This document shows, in pieces, positions 8,832-17,154 of a DNA stretch of 64,000 nt. The position numbers and the translations under genes were made by a program. Positions within the stretch are counted from its first letter, which is position 1. Each line of letters begins with the position of its first letter. The notes beneath the pieces were generated by a model. The model worked only from the letters and a program-made list of their open reading frames with translations. It was not told where the DNA came from and searched no databases. Origin of the DNA: Mycobacterium sp. E787 (GTDB lineage: Bacteria; Actinomycetota; Actinomycetes; Mycobacteriales; Mycobacteriaceae); the NCBI RefSeq assembly GCF_001668725.1, contig NZ_LZKL01000095.1, positions 1 through 64,000 on the forward strand. Direction: 5' to 3'.

Positions 8832-10142
8832 ATGAAAATATCGCTGTTCTACGAATTCGCCCTGCCGCGGCCGTGGGCGCCGGACGACGAGCGGGTCTTG
8901 TTGCAGGACTGCCTCGATGAGGTCGAGGCCGCGGACAAGGCCGGCTTCTCCACCGTCTGGCTCACCGAGCATCACTTCCTCGAGGAGTACTGCCATTCCA
9001 CCGCGCCGGAGATCTTCCTGGCCGCGGCCAGCCAGCGGACCAAGAACATCCGGCTGGGGTTCGGCATCATGCACCTGTTGCCCGCGGTCAATCACCCCGC
9101 CCGGGTGGCCGAACGCATCGCCACCATCGACCTGCTGTCCAACGGGCGGGTCGAGTTCGGCACCGGCGAAGGTTCCTCCGTCGGTGAACTCGGCGGATTC
9201 GACGTCGATCCCGCCGACAAGCGCGCGCAGTGGGAGGAGGCCCTCGAGGTGGCGATCCGCTGCATGATCGAGGAGCCGTTCACGGGATTCAAGGGCGAGC
9301 AGATCCAGATGCCGCCCCGCAACGTCATCCCCAAGCCGATGCAAAAGCCGCATCCCCCCGTCTGGGTGGCCTGCACGCGGCCGGCCAGCGTCCAGATGGC
9401 CGCCCAGAAGTGCATCGGGGCATTGAGTTTCGCCTACACCGGTCCCGGGCCGCTGACCGACCGGGTCAACGGCTACTACAAGGAGTTCGAGGAGAACGGC
9501 GTGCCGATCACCCCGCAGATCAATCCCAACATCCTGGCCATCGGTGGTGACCTGTCGATGATGGTCGCCAAGACCGAAGAGGAGGCCCTGCAACGCCTGG
9601 GCCAGGGCGGTGGATTCTTCTCGTTCGGGATCATGCACTACTACCTGACCGGGATGCACACGCCGGGCCGCACCGGGGTGTGGAAGCGGTACCTCGAGGA
9701 GGTCGAGAAGGACCCCACGCTGGCCTACGGCCCCGGGCGCGGCGCGATCGGATCCCCGGCCACCGTCCGCGAGTTCCTGCGCGGCTACGAGGACAGCGGC
9801 GTCGACGAGATCATCCTGCTGCTCAACCCGCGCAGCCACGAGGGCACGATGGAATCCATCGAGCTGATGGGCAAGGAGGTGCTGCCCGAGTTCATCGAAC
9901 GCGACGCGAAGGCCGTGGCCGCCAAGGCCAAGCGGCTCGCACCGGTCATCGAGAAGGTCGAGGCGCGCCGACCGGCCTCGGCCGCACCGCTGTTCGATGA
10001 AACCTACGCGTTCGGCGGGCTGCCCACCGGCCGCGACAAGTTCACCGCCAGCGAGATCCCCGAAGCCATGGCGGAAATCAACGAGGGCCGCGTCCAGGCG
10101 GCGCAGCGCCTGAAGGAGCAGCAGCGCGCCAAGGAGCAGTAG
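8832..10142 (+). CDS. LLM-class flavin-dependent oxidoreductase (luciferase-like)
   Basis: A 436-residue bacterial-luciferase-like protein. The N-terminus MKISLFYEFALPRPW and the motifs TVWLTEHHF, RLGFGIMHLLPAVNHPARVAE and GRVEFGTGEGSS are typical of group-A LLM monooxygenases. These use reduced FMN or F420 and insert oxygen or transfer hydride. The last 80 residues are Lys/Ala/Glu-rich and probably helical. The Shine-Dalgarno AGGAGG ends 6 bases before ATG 8832, the strongest ribosome site in this operon. In mycobacteria the cofactor could be F420, but this cannot be decided here. It follows the KstD-like gene with a 3-base gap. Confidence 0.82.
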   Translation: MKISLFYEFALPRPWAPDDERVLLQDCLDEVEAADKAGFSTVWLTEHHFLEEYCHSTAPEIFLAAASQRTKNIRLGFGIMHLLPAVNHPARVAERIATIDLLSNGRVEFGTGEGSSVGELGGFDVDPADKRAQWEEALEVAIRCMIEEPFTGFKGEQIQMPPRNVIPKPMQKPHPPVWVACTRPASVQMAAQKCIGALSFAYTGPGPLTDRVNGYYKEFEENGVPITPQINPNILAIGGDLSMMVAKTEEEALQRLGQGGGFFSFGIMHYYLTGMHTPGRTGVWKRYLEEVEKDPTLAYGPGRGAIGSPATVREFLRGYEDSGVDEIILLLNPRSHEGTMESIELMGKEVLPEFIERDAKAVAAKAKRLAPVIEKVEARRPASAAPLFDETYAFGGLPTGRDKFTASEIPEAMAEINEGRVQAAQRLKEQQRAKEQ

Positions 10143-10173
10143 GACGCGCGCGATACCGGAAGCGGTTTGAGCC

Positions 10174-11001
10174 TTGGGACGAATCGAGGAGCTGTGGCGC
10201 TACGACGGCCGCCGTGCGGTGGTGACCGGATGCGCATCGGGCATCGGAGAGCACGTGGTGCGGCAGCTCACCGAAGCCGGGGCGGACGTCGTCGGGCTGG
10301 ATAAGCGCCGCCCCTCGTTGGAGCTCAGCGGTTTTCACGAGGTCGATCTCGCCGACCCGGATTCGATCGATCGCGCGGTGGCGTCCATCGACGGGCCGGT
10401 CGACGCGCTGTTCAACGTGGCGGGCGTCTCGTCCGGGATCGGCGACCCGCCGCTGGTGGTCACCATCAACTTCCTGGGGCTGCGGCAGGTCACCGAGGCG
10501 CTGATCGGCAAGATGCCCGCGGGGTCGTCGATCGTCAGCGTCTCCTCGCTCGCGGCGGCGGGCTACCGCGACCATCTGCGGGCGGTGGCGCCGCTGCTCA
10601 AGACCGCGACGATGCGGGATGGCGTCGACTGGTGTCATGCCCACCCCGACGCGGTGGGCACCGGCTACCAATTGTCCAAAGAGGCGATCATCCTGTACAC
10701 CATGCAAAACGCCGCGCCCCTCGGCGCGCGGAGCATCCGGATCAACTGCACCGGCCCGGGCGTCACCGAAACCCCGATCCTCGATCAGCTGCGGACCGCG
10801 TACGGGCAGGGCTTCCTCGACGACATCCCCAAGCCGCTGGGACGCGTGTCCGGGCCGGCCGAACAGGCCTCGGTTCTGCTGTTTCTCAACAGCGATGCGG
10901 CCAGCTACATTACCGGCCAGGTGTTGTGGGTCGACGGCGGAAACGTGGGCGCCGCGATCGCCCGGGAACTCGAGGAAGGACGCGCTCCGTGGCCGGCTTG
11001 A
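10174..11001 (+). CDS. Short-chain dehydrogenase/reductase
   Basis: A classical SDR of 275 residues. The cofactor motif is TGCASGIG near residue 18, followed by FNVAGVS (NNAG equivalent), a catalytic Ser in SIVSVSSLA, and YQLSKEA as the YxxxK pair. A loop of about 30 residues between Ser and Tyr (RDHLRAVAPLLKTA...) is longer than usual and resembles 3-alpha-hydroxysteroid dehydrogenase/carbonyl reductase types. The start is TTG at 10174; no strong Shine-Dalgarno is visible. It likely interconverts an alcohol and a ketone in the same pathway. The 3' end overlaps the cyclase gene by 13 bases. Confidence 0.83.
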   Translation: MGRIEELWRYDGRRAVVTGCASGIGEHVVRQLTEAGADVVGLDKRRPSLELSGFHEVDLADPDSIDRAVASIDGPVDALFNVAGVSSGIGDPPLVVTINFLGLRQVTEALIGKMPAGSSIVSVSSLAAAGYRDHLRAVAPLLKTATMRDGVDWCHAHPDAVGTGYQLSKEAIILYTMQNAAPLGARSIRINCTGPGVTETPILDQLRTAYGQGFLDDIPKPLGRVSGPAEQASVLLFLNSDAASYITGQVLWVDGGNVGAAIARELEEGRAPWPA

Positions 11002-11981
11002 CGGACTTTCGGAAGGTCGCTCGCGACGTGTCCAACTGGGGGCGGTGGGGAGACGACGACGAGCTGGGCACGCTGAACTTCATCACCGCGGACAAGGTCG
11101 CCCAGGCCGCGGGCCTGGTGCGGCACGGCAAGGTGTTTCCGCTCGGCGTGGACTTCGGTGCGTCGGGGCCGCAGGGCGCCTTCGAGTTTCGGCACAACCC
11201 GGTGCACGTCATGACGGTGGACGGCGGCGACGTGCACACGCTGGCCAAGTACGGAGCAGAGTGGGCGCGGAATCCGTTGGCGAAACAGCTGAGTGGATAC
11301 ATGACCGCCGACAACCCCTTCCGCTTCAACGACGACATGATCATCATGCCGTTGCAGGCGGCCAGCCAGTGGGACGCGCTGTCACACGTCTACTACGACG
11401 ACCAGCTCTACAACGGCTTCCCGGCGGATTCGGTGACCAGCATGGGTGCCTACCACTGCGGCATCGACAAGGTCGACGTCAAGGGCATCACGTCGCGCGG
11501 CGTGCTGCTCGATCTGGTTCGGCATCGTGGCGCCGAGGTCTTCCTCGAAGCCGGCAACCCGATCACCCCGGAGGAACTGGACGACGTGGTGCGCGCCCAG
11601 GGGGTGACCGTCGGGCGCGGCGACATCGTGTTGATCCGCACCGGTTGGTGGACAAGGTTTCTCATGACCGGCAACAAGTCGGAGGGCTACTCCGGGCTGG
11701 ACTGGCGCTGCGCGCCGTGGCTGCACGATCACGAGGTCGCGGCGGTCGCGGCCGACAACCTCCAGGTGGAGGACCTGGTATCCGGCGTCGACGGGATCAC
11801 CTTCCCCCTGCACCTGCTTTGCCTGCGCGATATGGGGTTGATCTTCGGCGAGTACTGGGACCTCAAAGCGCTGGCGGACGACTGCGCGGCCGACGGCGTC
11901 TACGAGTTCCAGCTCATCGCGCCGCCGCTGAGAGTCGTTGGCGCCGTGGGCTCCCCGGTGAATCCGATCGCGATCAAGTGA
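10989..11981 (+). CDS. Cyclase-family protein (kynurenine-formamidase-like fold)
   Basis: A 330-residue member of the PF04199 cyclase family, metal-dependent hydrolases acting on amides, lactones or cyclic ketones. The family metal region normally reads HxGTHxDxxxH; here it is LQAASQWDALSH, a variant in which early His residues are Gln while Asp and the last His remain. Another recognisable segment is GDIVLIRTGWW. GTG 10989 is preceded by GAGGAAGGA. It lies between the SDR (13-base overlap) and the alpha/beta hydrolase (1-base overlap), so all three are probably co-translated. A ring-opening hydrolysis step would fit the operon, but this is inference. Confidence 0.78.
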   Translation: MAGLTDFRKVARDVSNWGRWGDDDELGTLNFITADKVAQAAGLVRHGKVFPLGVDFGASGPQGAFEFRHNPVHVMTVDGGDVHTLAKYGAEWARNPLAKQLSGYMTADNPFRFNDDMIIMPLQAASQWDALSHVYYDDQLYNGFPADSVTSMGAYHCGIDKVDVKGITSRGVLLDLVRHRGAEVFLEAGNPITPEELDDVVRAQGVTVGRGDIVLIRTGWWTRFLMTGNKSEGYSGLDWRCAPWLHDHEVAAVAADNLQVEDLVSGVDGITFPLHLLCLRDMGLIFGEYWDLKALADDCAADGVYEFQLIAPPLRVVGAVGSPVNPIAIK

Positions 11982-12817
11982 TGGACGTCCAACGCAGGAC
12001 GATGCTGGTCGACGGGCTGGTCACCAGCTACCTCGAGGCGGGCGAAGGCGACCCGGTGGTCCTGCTGCACGGCGGGGAGTTCGGCGGCAGCGCCGAACTC
12101 GGGTGGGAGCGCAACATCGCCGCCCTCGCCACGCGGCACCGTGTGGTGGCGCCCGACCAGCTGGGCTTCGGACAATCGGCCAAGGTCATCGATTTCGTCG
12201 ATGGTCGCGGCATGCGGATTCGGCACGTGGCGCGGTTCTGTGAGCTGCTCGGCATCGACTCGGCGCACTTCGTCGGCAACTCGATGGGCGCCATCAACCT
12301 GCTCACCGACGCCACGGCGGACGAGCCGAGGCTGCCGATCCGCAGCCTGGTCGCGATCTGCGGGGGCGGGGAGATCCAGCAGAACCGGCACTTCGACGCG
12401 CTGCAGCAGTACGACGCGACCCTGCCGGCGATGCGGCGCATCGTCGAGGCGCTGTTCCACGACCCCGGCTACCCGGCCGACGAGGACTACGTGCGACGCC
12501 GGTACGAATCGAGCACCGCGCCCGGGGCATGGGAAGCCGTGGCGGCGGCCCGATTCCGCCGCCCCGGTGCAACACCGTCGTCGACCCCGTCGAGCGCGCG
12601 GGCCTACGAGCGCATCAACGTGCCAGCGCTTGTCGTCGAGGGGGGAGACGACAAGCTCCTGCCGTCCGGGTGGGGCGAGCAGATCGCCAAACAGATCGCG
12701 GGCGGCCGCTCGGAGGTGATTGCCCGCGCCGGTCACTGCCCGCAGATCGAGCGGCCGTCGGCGGTCAACGGGTTGCTGTTGGACTTTTTCGCGGCGGCGG
12801 GGCGTCAGAAGGCGTAG
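11981..12817 (+). CDS. Alpha/beta hydrolase
   Basis: A 278-residue hydrolase. VVLLHGGEFGG marks the oxyanion loop, GNSMGA the nucleophile elbow (Ser), EGGDDKLLP the Asp loop and RAGHCPQIE the His. Resemblance to the first hydrolase of this operon suggests another C-C or ester hydrolase, possibly acting on a different intermediate. A low-complexity RRPGATPSSTPSS stretch lies in the cap-to-core return. ATG 11981 overlaps the cyclase stop by one base. This is the last gene of the plus-strand operon. Its end overlaps the convergent multicopper-oxidase gene by 13 bases, and no terminator hairpin is evident. Confidence 0.82.
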   Translation: MDVQRRTMLVDGLVTSYLEAGEGDPVVLLHGGEFGGSAELGWERNIAALATRHRVVAPDQLGFGQSAKVIDFVDGRGMRIRHVARFCELLGIDSAHFVGNSMGAINLLTDATADEPRLPIRSLVAICGGGEIQQNRHFDALQQYDATLPAMRRIVEALFHDPGYPADEDYVRRRYESSTAPGAWEAVAAARFRRPGATPSSTPSSARAYERINVPALVVEGGDDKLLPSGWGEQIAKQIAGGRSEVIARAGHCPQIERPSAVNGLLLDFFAAAGRQKA

Positions 12818-14412
12818 TCCAGCCGGGTCTGCATGCCCGCCTCCTGGTGGTAGGTGTTGTGGCAGTGCAACTGCCACAACCCCGGATTGTCGGCGACCAG
12901 CACGGCGAGCACCTTCTGCTTGGGCAGCACGATCACGGTGTCCTTGCGGGCGCCCGGGCTACCGTCGGCGTTGACCAGCTGAAAAGTGTGTCCGTGCAGG
13001 TGAATCGGGTGATACATCATCGTCGGGTTGTCGAACGTGATGGTGGGCCGTTCGCCCAGTCGAACGTGCAGCGGATCCGTGTCGCTGTAGGGCCGCCCGT
13101 TGATCATCCAGTTGTATTGCATCATGTTGCCGCCCAGCATGACCGGGAGGTTGAGATCGGGCTGGGGCGGGCCCAGATTGACGGGTGTTGTGGCCGTGAA
13201 CATTTCGATGGTGCCCACCCGCTTGCCCAGTTCGGCCGGTTGAAATCCCGCGTCGGGCGGGCTGCCCGTTCCGGTGGACAGCAGCGCGCGCGCCAAATCG
13301 TTCTTCCCTTCGGCGAGCGCGACCAACGGGAAGACGCCGTCGGCCGCGGTGACGATCACGTCGTAGCGTTCCGCCATCCCGATCAGAAGTGCGTCGACCT
13401 CGGTCGGCACCACGGGGTAACCATCGGTATGGGTGACCGTCATCGAATGGCCGGCCAGCGCGACGCGAAAGGCGGTGTCGGAGCCGGTGTTGATGAAGCG
13501 GATCCTGATGCGCTGGCCCGGCTTGGCATTGAAAGTCGTGGGCGCCGCGGGGATGCGGCCGTTGATCAGGTAGTAGGGGTAGTCGATGTCTCCGGCGTCG
13601 CCGCCGAGCAGATCGCTCGTCCCGCCGCCGTTGTCCGGCATCCCGGGCATAGCTGATGTCGGCGTCGTCGAGGTCGCGGAGCCGGCGGCCGACCTGGGGG
13701 TTGTCGCGGTGGTCGGTCTCGTCGACGACGTCGTCGGCATGCTCGACCGGCTCGGCTTGTTCGGGCTGGTGAGCTCGCTGTAGAGCTGCTGCGGGCTCTT
13801 CCCGATGCCGTCCGTCCAATCGTCAAGGACGACAACCCATTCGGCGTCGTAGTCGCCCTCACTCGGGTCGTCGACGATGACCGGCAGATAGAGGCCCATG
13901 TCGGCGTCCAGGCCGGTGTGCGGATGGCCCCAGTAGGTGCCCGAATCCGGCACGGAGAACCGGTAAGTGAAGTCCCGGCCGGCCGGGATGTTCGGGGTGG
14001 CCGGCGCGGCGCCGTCCATGTCGTTGCGCAACGCGATGCCGTGCCAATGCACCGACGTCGGATGATCGAGCCGGTTCGAGACGGTGACGACCAGCTCGTC
14101 ACCGACCCTGGCCCGGATCAGCGGTCCCGGGATGGCGTTGCCGTAGGCCAACGTACGGGCGATGGGCCCACCGAGATCGACCTGGGCCGGCTGGGGGGTC
14201 AGGCTGGCGGTCACGGTGCGCCCGCTGTGCGGCCGCGCCTTCTCGGCGGCGGCGATGGCGGCGGCCATCTTCGCGGCGGCGCCGGATGCCTGGGTGTCGG
14301 ATTGGCTGCAGCCCGCCAGCGCCAGGCCGCCGGCGATGCCGGCGGCCATGAAGCCGCGCCTGGTCAACTGAGCCCCGTCGAAGGGGACGCCCCTTATGGG
14401 CAGCACGGGCAT
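12805..14412 (-). CDS. mmcO: Tat-exported multicopper oxidase, MmcO-like lipoprotein
   Basis: A 535-residue cupredoxin oxidase closely resembling M. tuberculosis MmcO, which protects against copper by oxidising Cu(I). The N-terminus has a twin-arginine signal (TRRGFMAAGIAGG) ending in a lipobox LAGC, so it is likely exported folded and lipidated. Copper ligand motifs are complete: HWHG, HPHTG, HPIHLHGH and HCHNTYHQEAGM. Between the first and second cupredoxin domains is a Ser/Thr/Pro-rich insert (about 13640-13750) that is much shorter in MmcO as I recall it. ATG 14412 follows GAGGAGCG; upstream in-frame codons lack support. It overlaps the convergent hydrolase by 13 bases. Confidence 0.88.
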   Translation of the reverse strand: MPVLPIRGVPFDGAQLTRRGFMAAGIAGGLALAGCSQSDTQASGAAAKMAAAIAAAEKARPHSGRTVTASLTPQPAQVDLGGPIARTLAYGNAIPGPLIRARVGDELVVTVSNRLDHPTSVHWHGIALRNDMDGAAPATPNIPAGRDFTYRFSVPDSGTYWGHPHTGLDADMGLYLPVIVDDPSEGDYDAEWVVVLDDWTDGIGKSPQQLYSELTSPNKPSRSSMPTTSSTRPTTATTPRSAAGSATSTTPTSAMPGMPDNGGGTSDLLGGDAGDIDYPYYLINGRIPAAPTTFNAKPGQRIRIRFINTGSDTAFRVALAGHSMTVTHTDGYPVVPTEVDALLIGMAERYDVIVTAADGVFPLVALAEGKNDLARALLSTGTGSPPDAGFQPAELGKRVGTIEMFTATTPVNLGPPQPDLNLPVMLGGNMMQYNWMINGRPYSDTDPLHVRLGERPTITFDNPTMMYHPIHLHGHTFQLVNADGSPGARKDTVIVLPKQKVLAVLVADNPGLWQLHCHNTYHQEAGMQTRLDYAF

Positions 14413-14486
14413 TGAGCGCTCCTCGTCTGGCGTCGAACCGCCCCGGCGCCTTATATCGCTACACCCCCCGGTCAGTCCCGCGGCGC

Positions 14487-15254
14487 CTAATGCGCACCGC
14501 TGGTCGCCCGGGTGGCCGTCCAATCGCTGAAGCGGGTCGGGTAGATCGTCGCGTCCTCGCTGTCGAGGGGAACGATGGTGTGCTCATCGAGCCGGGTGCC
14601 GAAATATTGCGCCTCGGGGTCGCCCACCACATGGCGGGGATCGTCGGCTGCGGCAAGCGCGGTCCGGATGAACTCGTCCATGCCGCGCTTTTCGGGCCCG
14701 GCGATGTTGGTCCTGCCGTTGGTCGGGTCGCTGATCGTCGCCCCGGTGACGGCGGTGGCGACGTCCTTGGCCGCGATCGGCTGGAATGCGCCGACCGGCA
14801 GGCGGACGGTGTCGCTGTCGGTCGCGGAATCCGCGATGGCGCCGACGAATTCGAAGAACTGGGTCGCCCGCACGATCGAATACGGGGCCCCCGATTCCTC
14901 GATCAGCTTCTCCTGGGCGACCTTGGCCCGCATGTAGCCACTGTCCGGGGCGCGGTCGGCGCCGACGATCGAGAGCGCGACGTGGTGCCGCACACCCGCC
15001 GCGCGCTCGGCGGCGAGCAGGTTTCGGGTCGACGTGGTGAAGAAGTGCATGACGGGGTCGTCATCGAACGAGGGCGAGTTGGACACGTCCACGACGGTGT
15101 GCATCCCCGCCACCGCCTCCGCGAGGCCCTCGCCGGTGACGGAGTCGACGCCCGAACGCGGTGAGGCCGAGATCGCCTCGTGTCCCAGCGCGGTCAGATT
15201 GGCGATGACCTGCGAGCCGATGAGTCCGGTGCCGCCGATAACCAAGATCTTCAT
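14487..15254 (-). CDS. NmrA-like NAD(P)-binding protein (atypical SDR)
   Basis: A 255-residue protein with an N-terminal Rossmann motif GGTGLIGSQV at about residue 7. It has the NmrA/YtfG-type layout: VVDVSNSPSF, then MRAKVAQEKLIEESGAPYSIVRATQFFEF, then DVATAV. Such proteins either sense NADP+ or reduce quinones and aldehydes. ATG 15254 is chosen because GGGAGGGC lies 6-8 bases upstream; TTG 15260 is the alternative. It is encoded alone, between the copper oxidase promoter and the divergent SDR operon at 15.4 kb. An inverted repeat at 15300-15317 lies in its upstream region. A role in copper or redox stress is only suggested by position. Confidence 0.8.
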   Translation of the reverse strand: MKILVIGGTGLIGSQVIANLTALGHEAISASPRSGVDSVTGEGLAEAVAGMHTVVDVSNSPSFDDDPVMHFFTTSTRNLLAAERAAGVRHHVALSIVGADRAPDSGYMRAKVAQEKLIEESGAPYSIVRATQFFEFVGAIADSATDSDTVRLPVGAFQPIAAKDVATAVTGATISDPTNGRTNIAGPEKRGMDEFIRTALAAADDPRHVVGDPEAQYFGTRLDEHTIVPLDSEDATIYPTRFSDWTATRATSGAH

Positions 15255-15299
15255 GATCAAGCCCTCCCAAAGTAGCCGATTAAGCGGTGCACTCAGCCT

Positions 15300-15317
15300 T
15301 CCACTTCCGAAAGTGGA
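15300..15317. promoter_or_regulatory. Short inverted repeat upstream of the NmrA-like gene
   Basis: Arms TCCACTT and AAGTGGA (7 bp each, exact reverse complements) are separated by CCGA. The site lies 46 bp upstream of the NmrA-like start and about 30 bp from the separate TetR-type operator at 15348. It could be an operator or a small hairpin. No regulator is assigned. Confidence 0.4.
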
Positions 15318-15347
15318 TTGATATGCCTCCAGGTGCCGGGCGAGGGC

Positions 15348-15369
15348 TTAAATCAACTGCTTGACTTAA
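15348..15369. promoter_or_regulatory. TetR-type operator, copy 1 (upstream of SDR)
   Basis: The 22-bp site reads TTAAATCAA, then CTGC, then TTGACTTAA. It matches the site at 16235-16256 at all but two bases. It lies 28 bp upstream of the SDR start at 15397. The two copies bracket the SDR and precede the TetR gene, the usual pattern for an autoregulating TetR repressor. Confidence 0.72.
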
Positions 15370-15396
15370 CCCCACCGTCGCCGATTAACTCGTCGT

Positions 15397-16209
15397 GTGG
15401 TCAACGAACTCGCCGGCAAGGTAGCAATCGTCACCGGCGGCGCATCGGGCATCGGTCGCGGCATCGTGGAGAAGTTTGTGGCCGAGGGCGCGCGGGTCGT
15501 CGTCGCCGATGTCGAAACGGATAGGGGCGAGGCGCTCGCGACAGGGTTGGGACAAGACACCGTCTTCCGGTGGACGGACGTCTCGGATCCCGAGCAGGTC
15601 GGGACCCTGGTGGCCGCGGCCGTCGAGAAATTCGGCGGTCTGCATGTGATGGTCAACAACGCCGGCGTCTCGAGCAAGATGCATCGCCGATTCTTCGACG
15701 ACGATCTGGCCGATTTTCACCGGGTCATGGCCGTCAACGTCCTGGGCGTGATGGCGGGAACCCGAGATGCCGCTCGGCACATGGCCGCTCACGGCGGGGG
15801 ATCGATTATCAATATCAGCTCGATCGGGGGGATCCAGGCCGGCGGGGGCGTGATGAGCTACCGCGCGTCCAAAGCGGCCGTCAACCAATTCACCAAGTGC
15901 GCGGCAATTGAGTTGGCGTACTTCGAGGTTCGCGTCAACGCCATCGCGCCGGGCAGCATCCCGACGCCGCTGGTGGCGAAGTCGGCGGCGGACGTGGACC
16001 CGCAGGAGCTCGAGCGGTTCGAGGCCGCGATCCGCCAGACGATGCGGGACGACCGGCCGCTGAAGCGCGAGGGAACGGCCGAGGACGTCGCCGAGGCGGC
16101 GCTGTACTTCGCCACCGATCGGTCGCGGTACGTGACGGGCACCGTGCTGCCGGTGGACGGGGGCACGTCCGCGGGCAAGCCGATCCGCTCCAAGAAGCGC
16201 GAGGGCTGA
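15397..16209 (+). CDS. Short-chain dehydrogenase/reductase
   Basis: A classical SDR of 270 residues. TGGASGIGRG binds NAD(P), NNAG is followed by VSS, the catalytic Ser is in INISSIGG, the YxxxK motif is YRASKAA, and the C-terminal VTGTVLPVDGGTS is typical of FabG-like enzymes. It ends in a basic tail (SKKREG). The start is GTG at 15397, with GTG 15395 out of frame. It is the first gene after operator copy 1 and is followed 73 bases later by the TetR gene with its own operator copy, so both promoters are probably controlled together. It probably oxidises an alcohol produced by the P450 system downstream; this is inferred. Confidence 0.85.
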   Translation: MVNELAGKVAIVTGGASGIGRGIVEKFVAEGARVVVADVETDRGEALATGLGQDTVFRWTDVSDPEQVGTLVAAAVEKFGGLHVMVNNAGVSSKMHRRFFDDDLADFHRVMAVNVLGVMAGTRDAARHMAAHGGGSIINISSIGGIQAGGGVMSYRASKAAVNQFTKCAAIELAYFEVRVNAIAPGSIPTPLVAKSAADVDPQELERFEAAIRQTMRDDRPLKREGTAEDVAEAALYFATDRSRYVTGTVLPVDGGTSAGKPIRSKKREG

Positions 16210-16233
16210 TGATGCGACGTCCGCCGTCAAACG

Positions 16234-16257
16234 TTTAAATCAAGCGCTTGACTTAAA
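16234..16257. promoter_or_regulatory. TetR-type operator, copy 2 (near-perfect palindrome before TetR gene)
   Basis: The core TCAAGCGCTTGA is a perfect 12-bp palindrome. Flanks TTTAAA on the left and CTTAAA on the right extend it to 24 bp with a single mismatched pair. The site ends 25 bp before the TetR ATG at 16283 and shares its outer sequence with the site at 15348-15369. Autoregulation is the simplest reading. Confidence 0.78.
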
Positions 16258-16282
16258 GCGCGGGGCGGGGTTGACTGGCGGA

Positions 16283-16948
16283 ATGACGACCGCGGGCCGC
16301 ACCGTTCGCACCGAGCGGGCCAGCTCCACCCAGGAGGCGATCCTGGCGGCGGCCGAGCGGTTGTATGCCGAGCACGGCATGTTCGCGGTGTCCAACCGGC
16401 AGGTCAGTGAGGCCGCCGGGCAGGGGAACAACGCCGCGGTTGGCTACCACTTCGGCACCAAGGCCGACCTGGTGCGCGCCATCGAGCAGAAACACCGCGG
16501 TCCCGTCGAGCGGCTGCGCGAAGACATGGTGGCCGACCTGCTGGAGTCGGGCGGCTCGGCCGACATGCGGGGCTGGGTGGCCTGCCTGGTGCGCCCGCTG
16601 ACCGACCATCTCGAGGAGCTCGGAAATCCCACCTGGTACGCGCGCTTCGCCGCGCAGGCGATGACCGATCCGGCCTACTACAACATCATCGTCAAGGGTG
16701 CGCTCAGCTCTCGGTCGCTGGTTGAGGTCGTCGACGGGATCAACGCCTGCCTGCCCGACCTGCCGGCCGAGGTGCGATTCGAACGCAACATCATGGCTCG
16801 CAACCTGTTGATGCACACCTGCGCCGACCGCGAGCGGGCGCTCGCGACGGGTTCGTCGATGCACCAGTCGTCTTGGCGCGCGGCCGCGTCCGGGCTCATC
16901 GACGCGATCGTCGGCCTGTGGCTGGCGCCCGTGACGGCGGACGAGTAG
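16283..16948 (+). CDS. TetR-family transcriptional regulator
   Basis: A 221-residue regulator. Residues about 15-60 form the TetR helix-turn-helix: ILAAAERLYAEHGMFAVSNRQVSEAAG, then NNAAVGYHFGTKADL. The remainder is helical ligand-binding domain. The start is ATG 16283; TTG 16271 is also in frame but close to the operator. The operator at 16234-16257 directly precedes it, and a sister site precedes the SDR at 15397. The ferredoxin and P450 genes follow 10 bases after its stop, so it is transcribed as part of the catabolic operon it probably represses. Confidence 0.88.
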   Translation: MTTAGRTVRTERASSTQEAILAAAERLYAEHGMFAVSNRQVSEAAGQGNNAAVGYHFGTKADLVRAIEQKHRGPVERLREDMVADLLESGGSADMRGWVACLVRPLTDHLEELGNPTWYARFAAQAMTDPAYYNIIVKGALSSRSLVEVVDGINACLPDLPAEVRFERNIMARNLLMHTCADRERALATGSSMHQSSWRAAASGLIDAIVGLWLAPVTADE

Positions 16949-16958
16949 GGGGACCGCG

Positions 16959-17153
16959 ATGAAAGTGACCGTGGACCAAGGTATCTGCGCATCGTCGGGT
17001 AACTGCGTGATGAACGCGCCCGAGGTGTTCGACCAGCGCGACGACGACGGCGTGGTCGTTTTGCTCAATTCCCATCCAACACCCGAGCAGGCCGAGGGCG
17101 CTCGCCGCGCCGCCGCGGCCTGCCCCGCGCTGGCCATTCACATCGAGGAATGA
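16959..17153 (+). CDS. P450-associated ferredoxin (3Fe-4S type)
   Basis: A 64-residue ferredoxin. Cysteines occur as CASSGNC near residue 10 and CP near the C-terminus, the three-Cys pattern of mycobacterial 3Fe-4S ferredoxins that feed P450s. The variable residue at the would-be fourth ligand position is Ser. ATG 16959 follows GGGGGACCG. It lies one base upstream of the P450 gene and is its likely electron donor. Confidence 0.87.
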   Translation: MKVTVDQGICASSGNCVMNAPEVFDQRDDDGVVVLLNSHPTPEQAEGARRAAAACPALAIHIEE

Positions 17154-17154
17154 A

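Noticed and set aside
7035..9839. A very long open frame on the minus strand opposite the KstD-like and LLM genes
   Set aside because: It runs antisense to two clear, well-conserved genes and has composition typical of shadow frames in high-GC DNA; no domain is recognisable.
10619..12817. A 730-codon plus-strand frame across SDR, cyclase and hydrolase genes
   Set aside because: Only its last part, from 11981, is the real hydrolase. The earlier portion is an out-of-frame reading of the SDR and cyclase genes.
14413..14486. A copper-responsive (RicR/CsoR-like) operator before the multicopper oxidase
   Set aside because: I looked for a palindrome of the kind known for mycobacterial copper operators; only a C-rich stretch is present and it is not convincingly symmetric.
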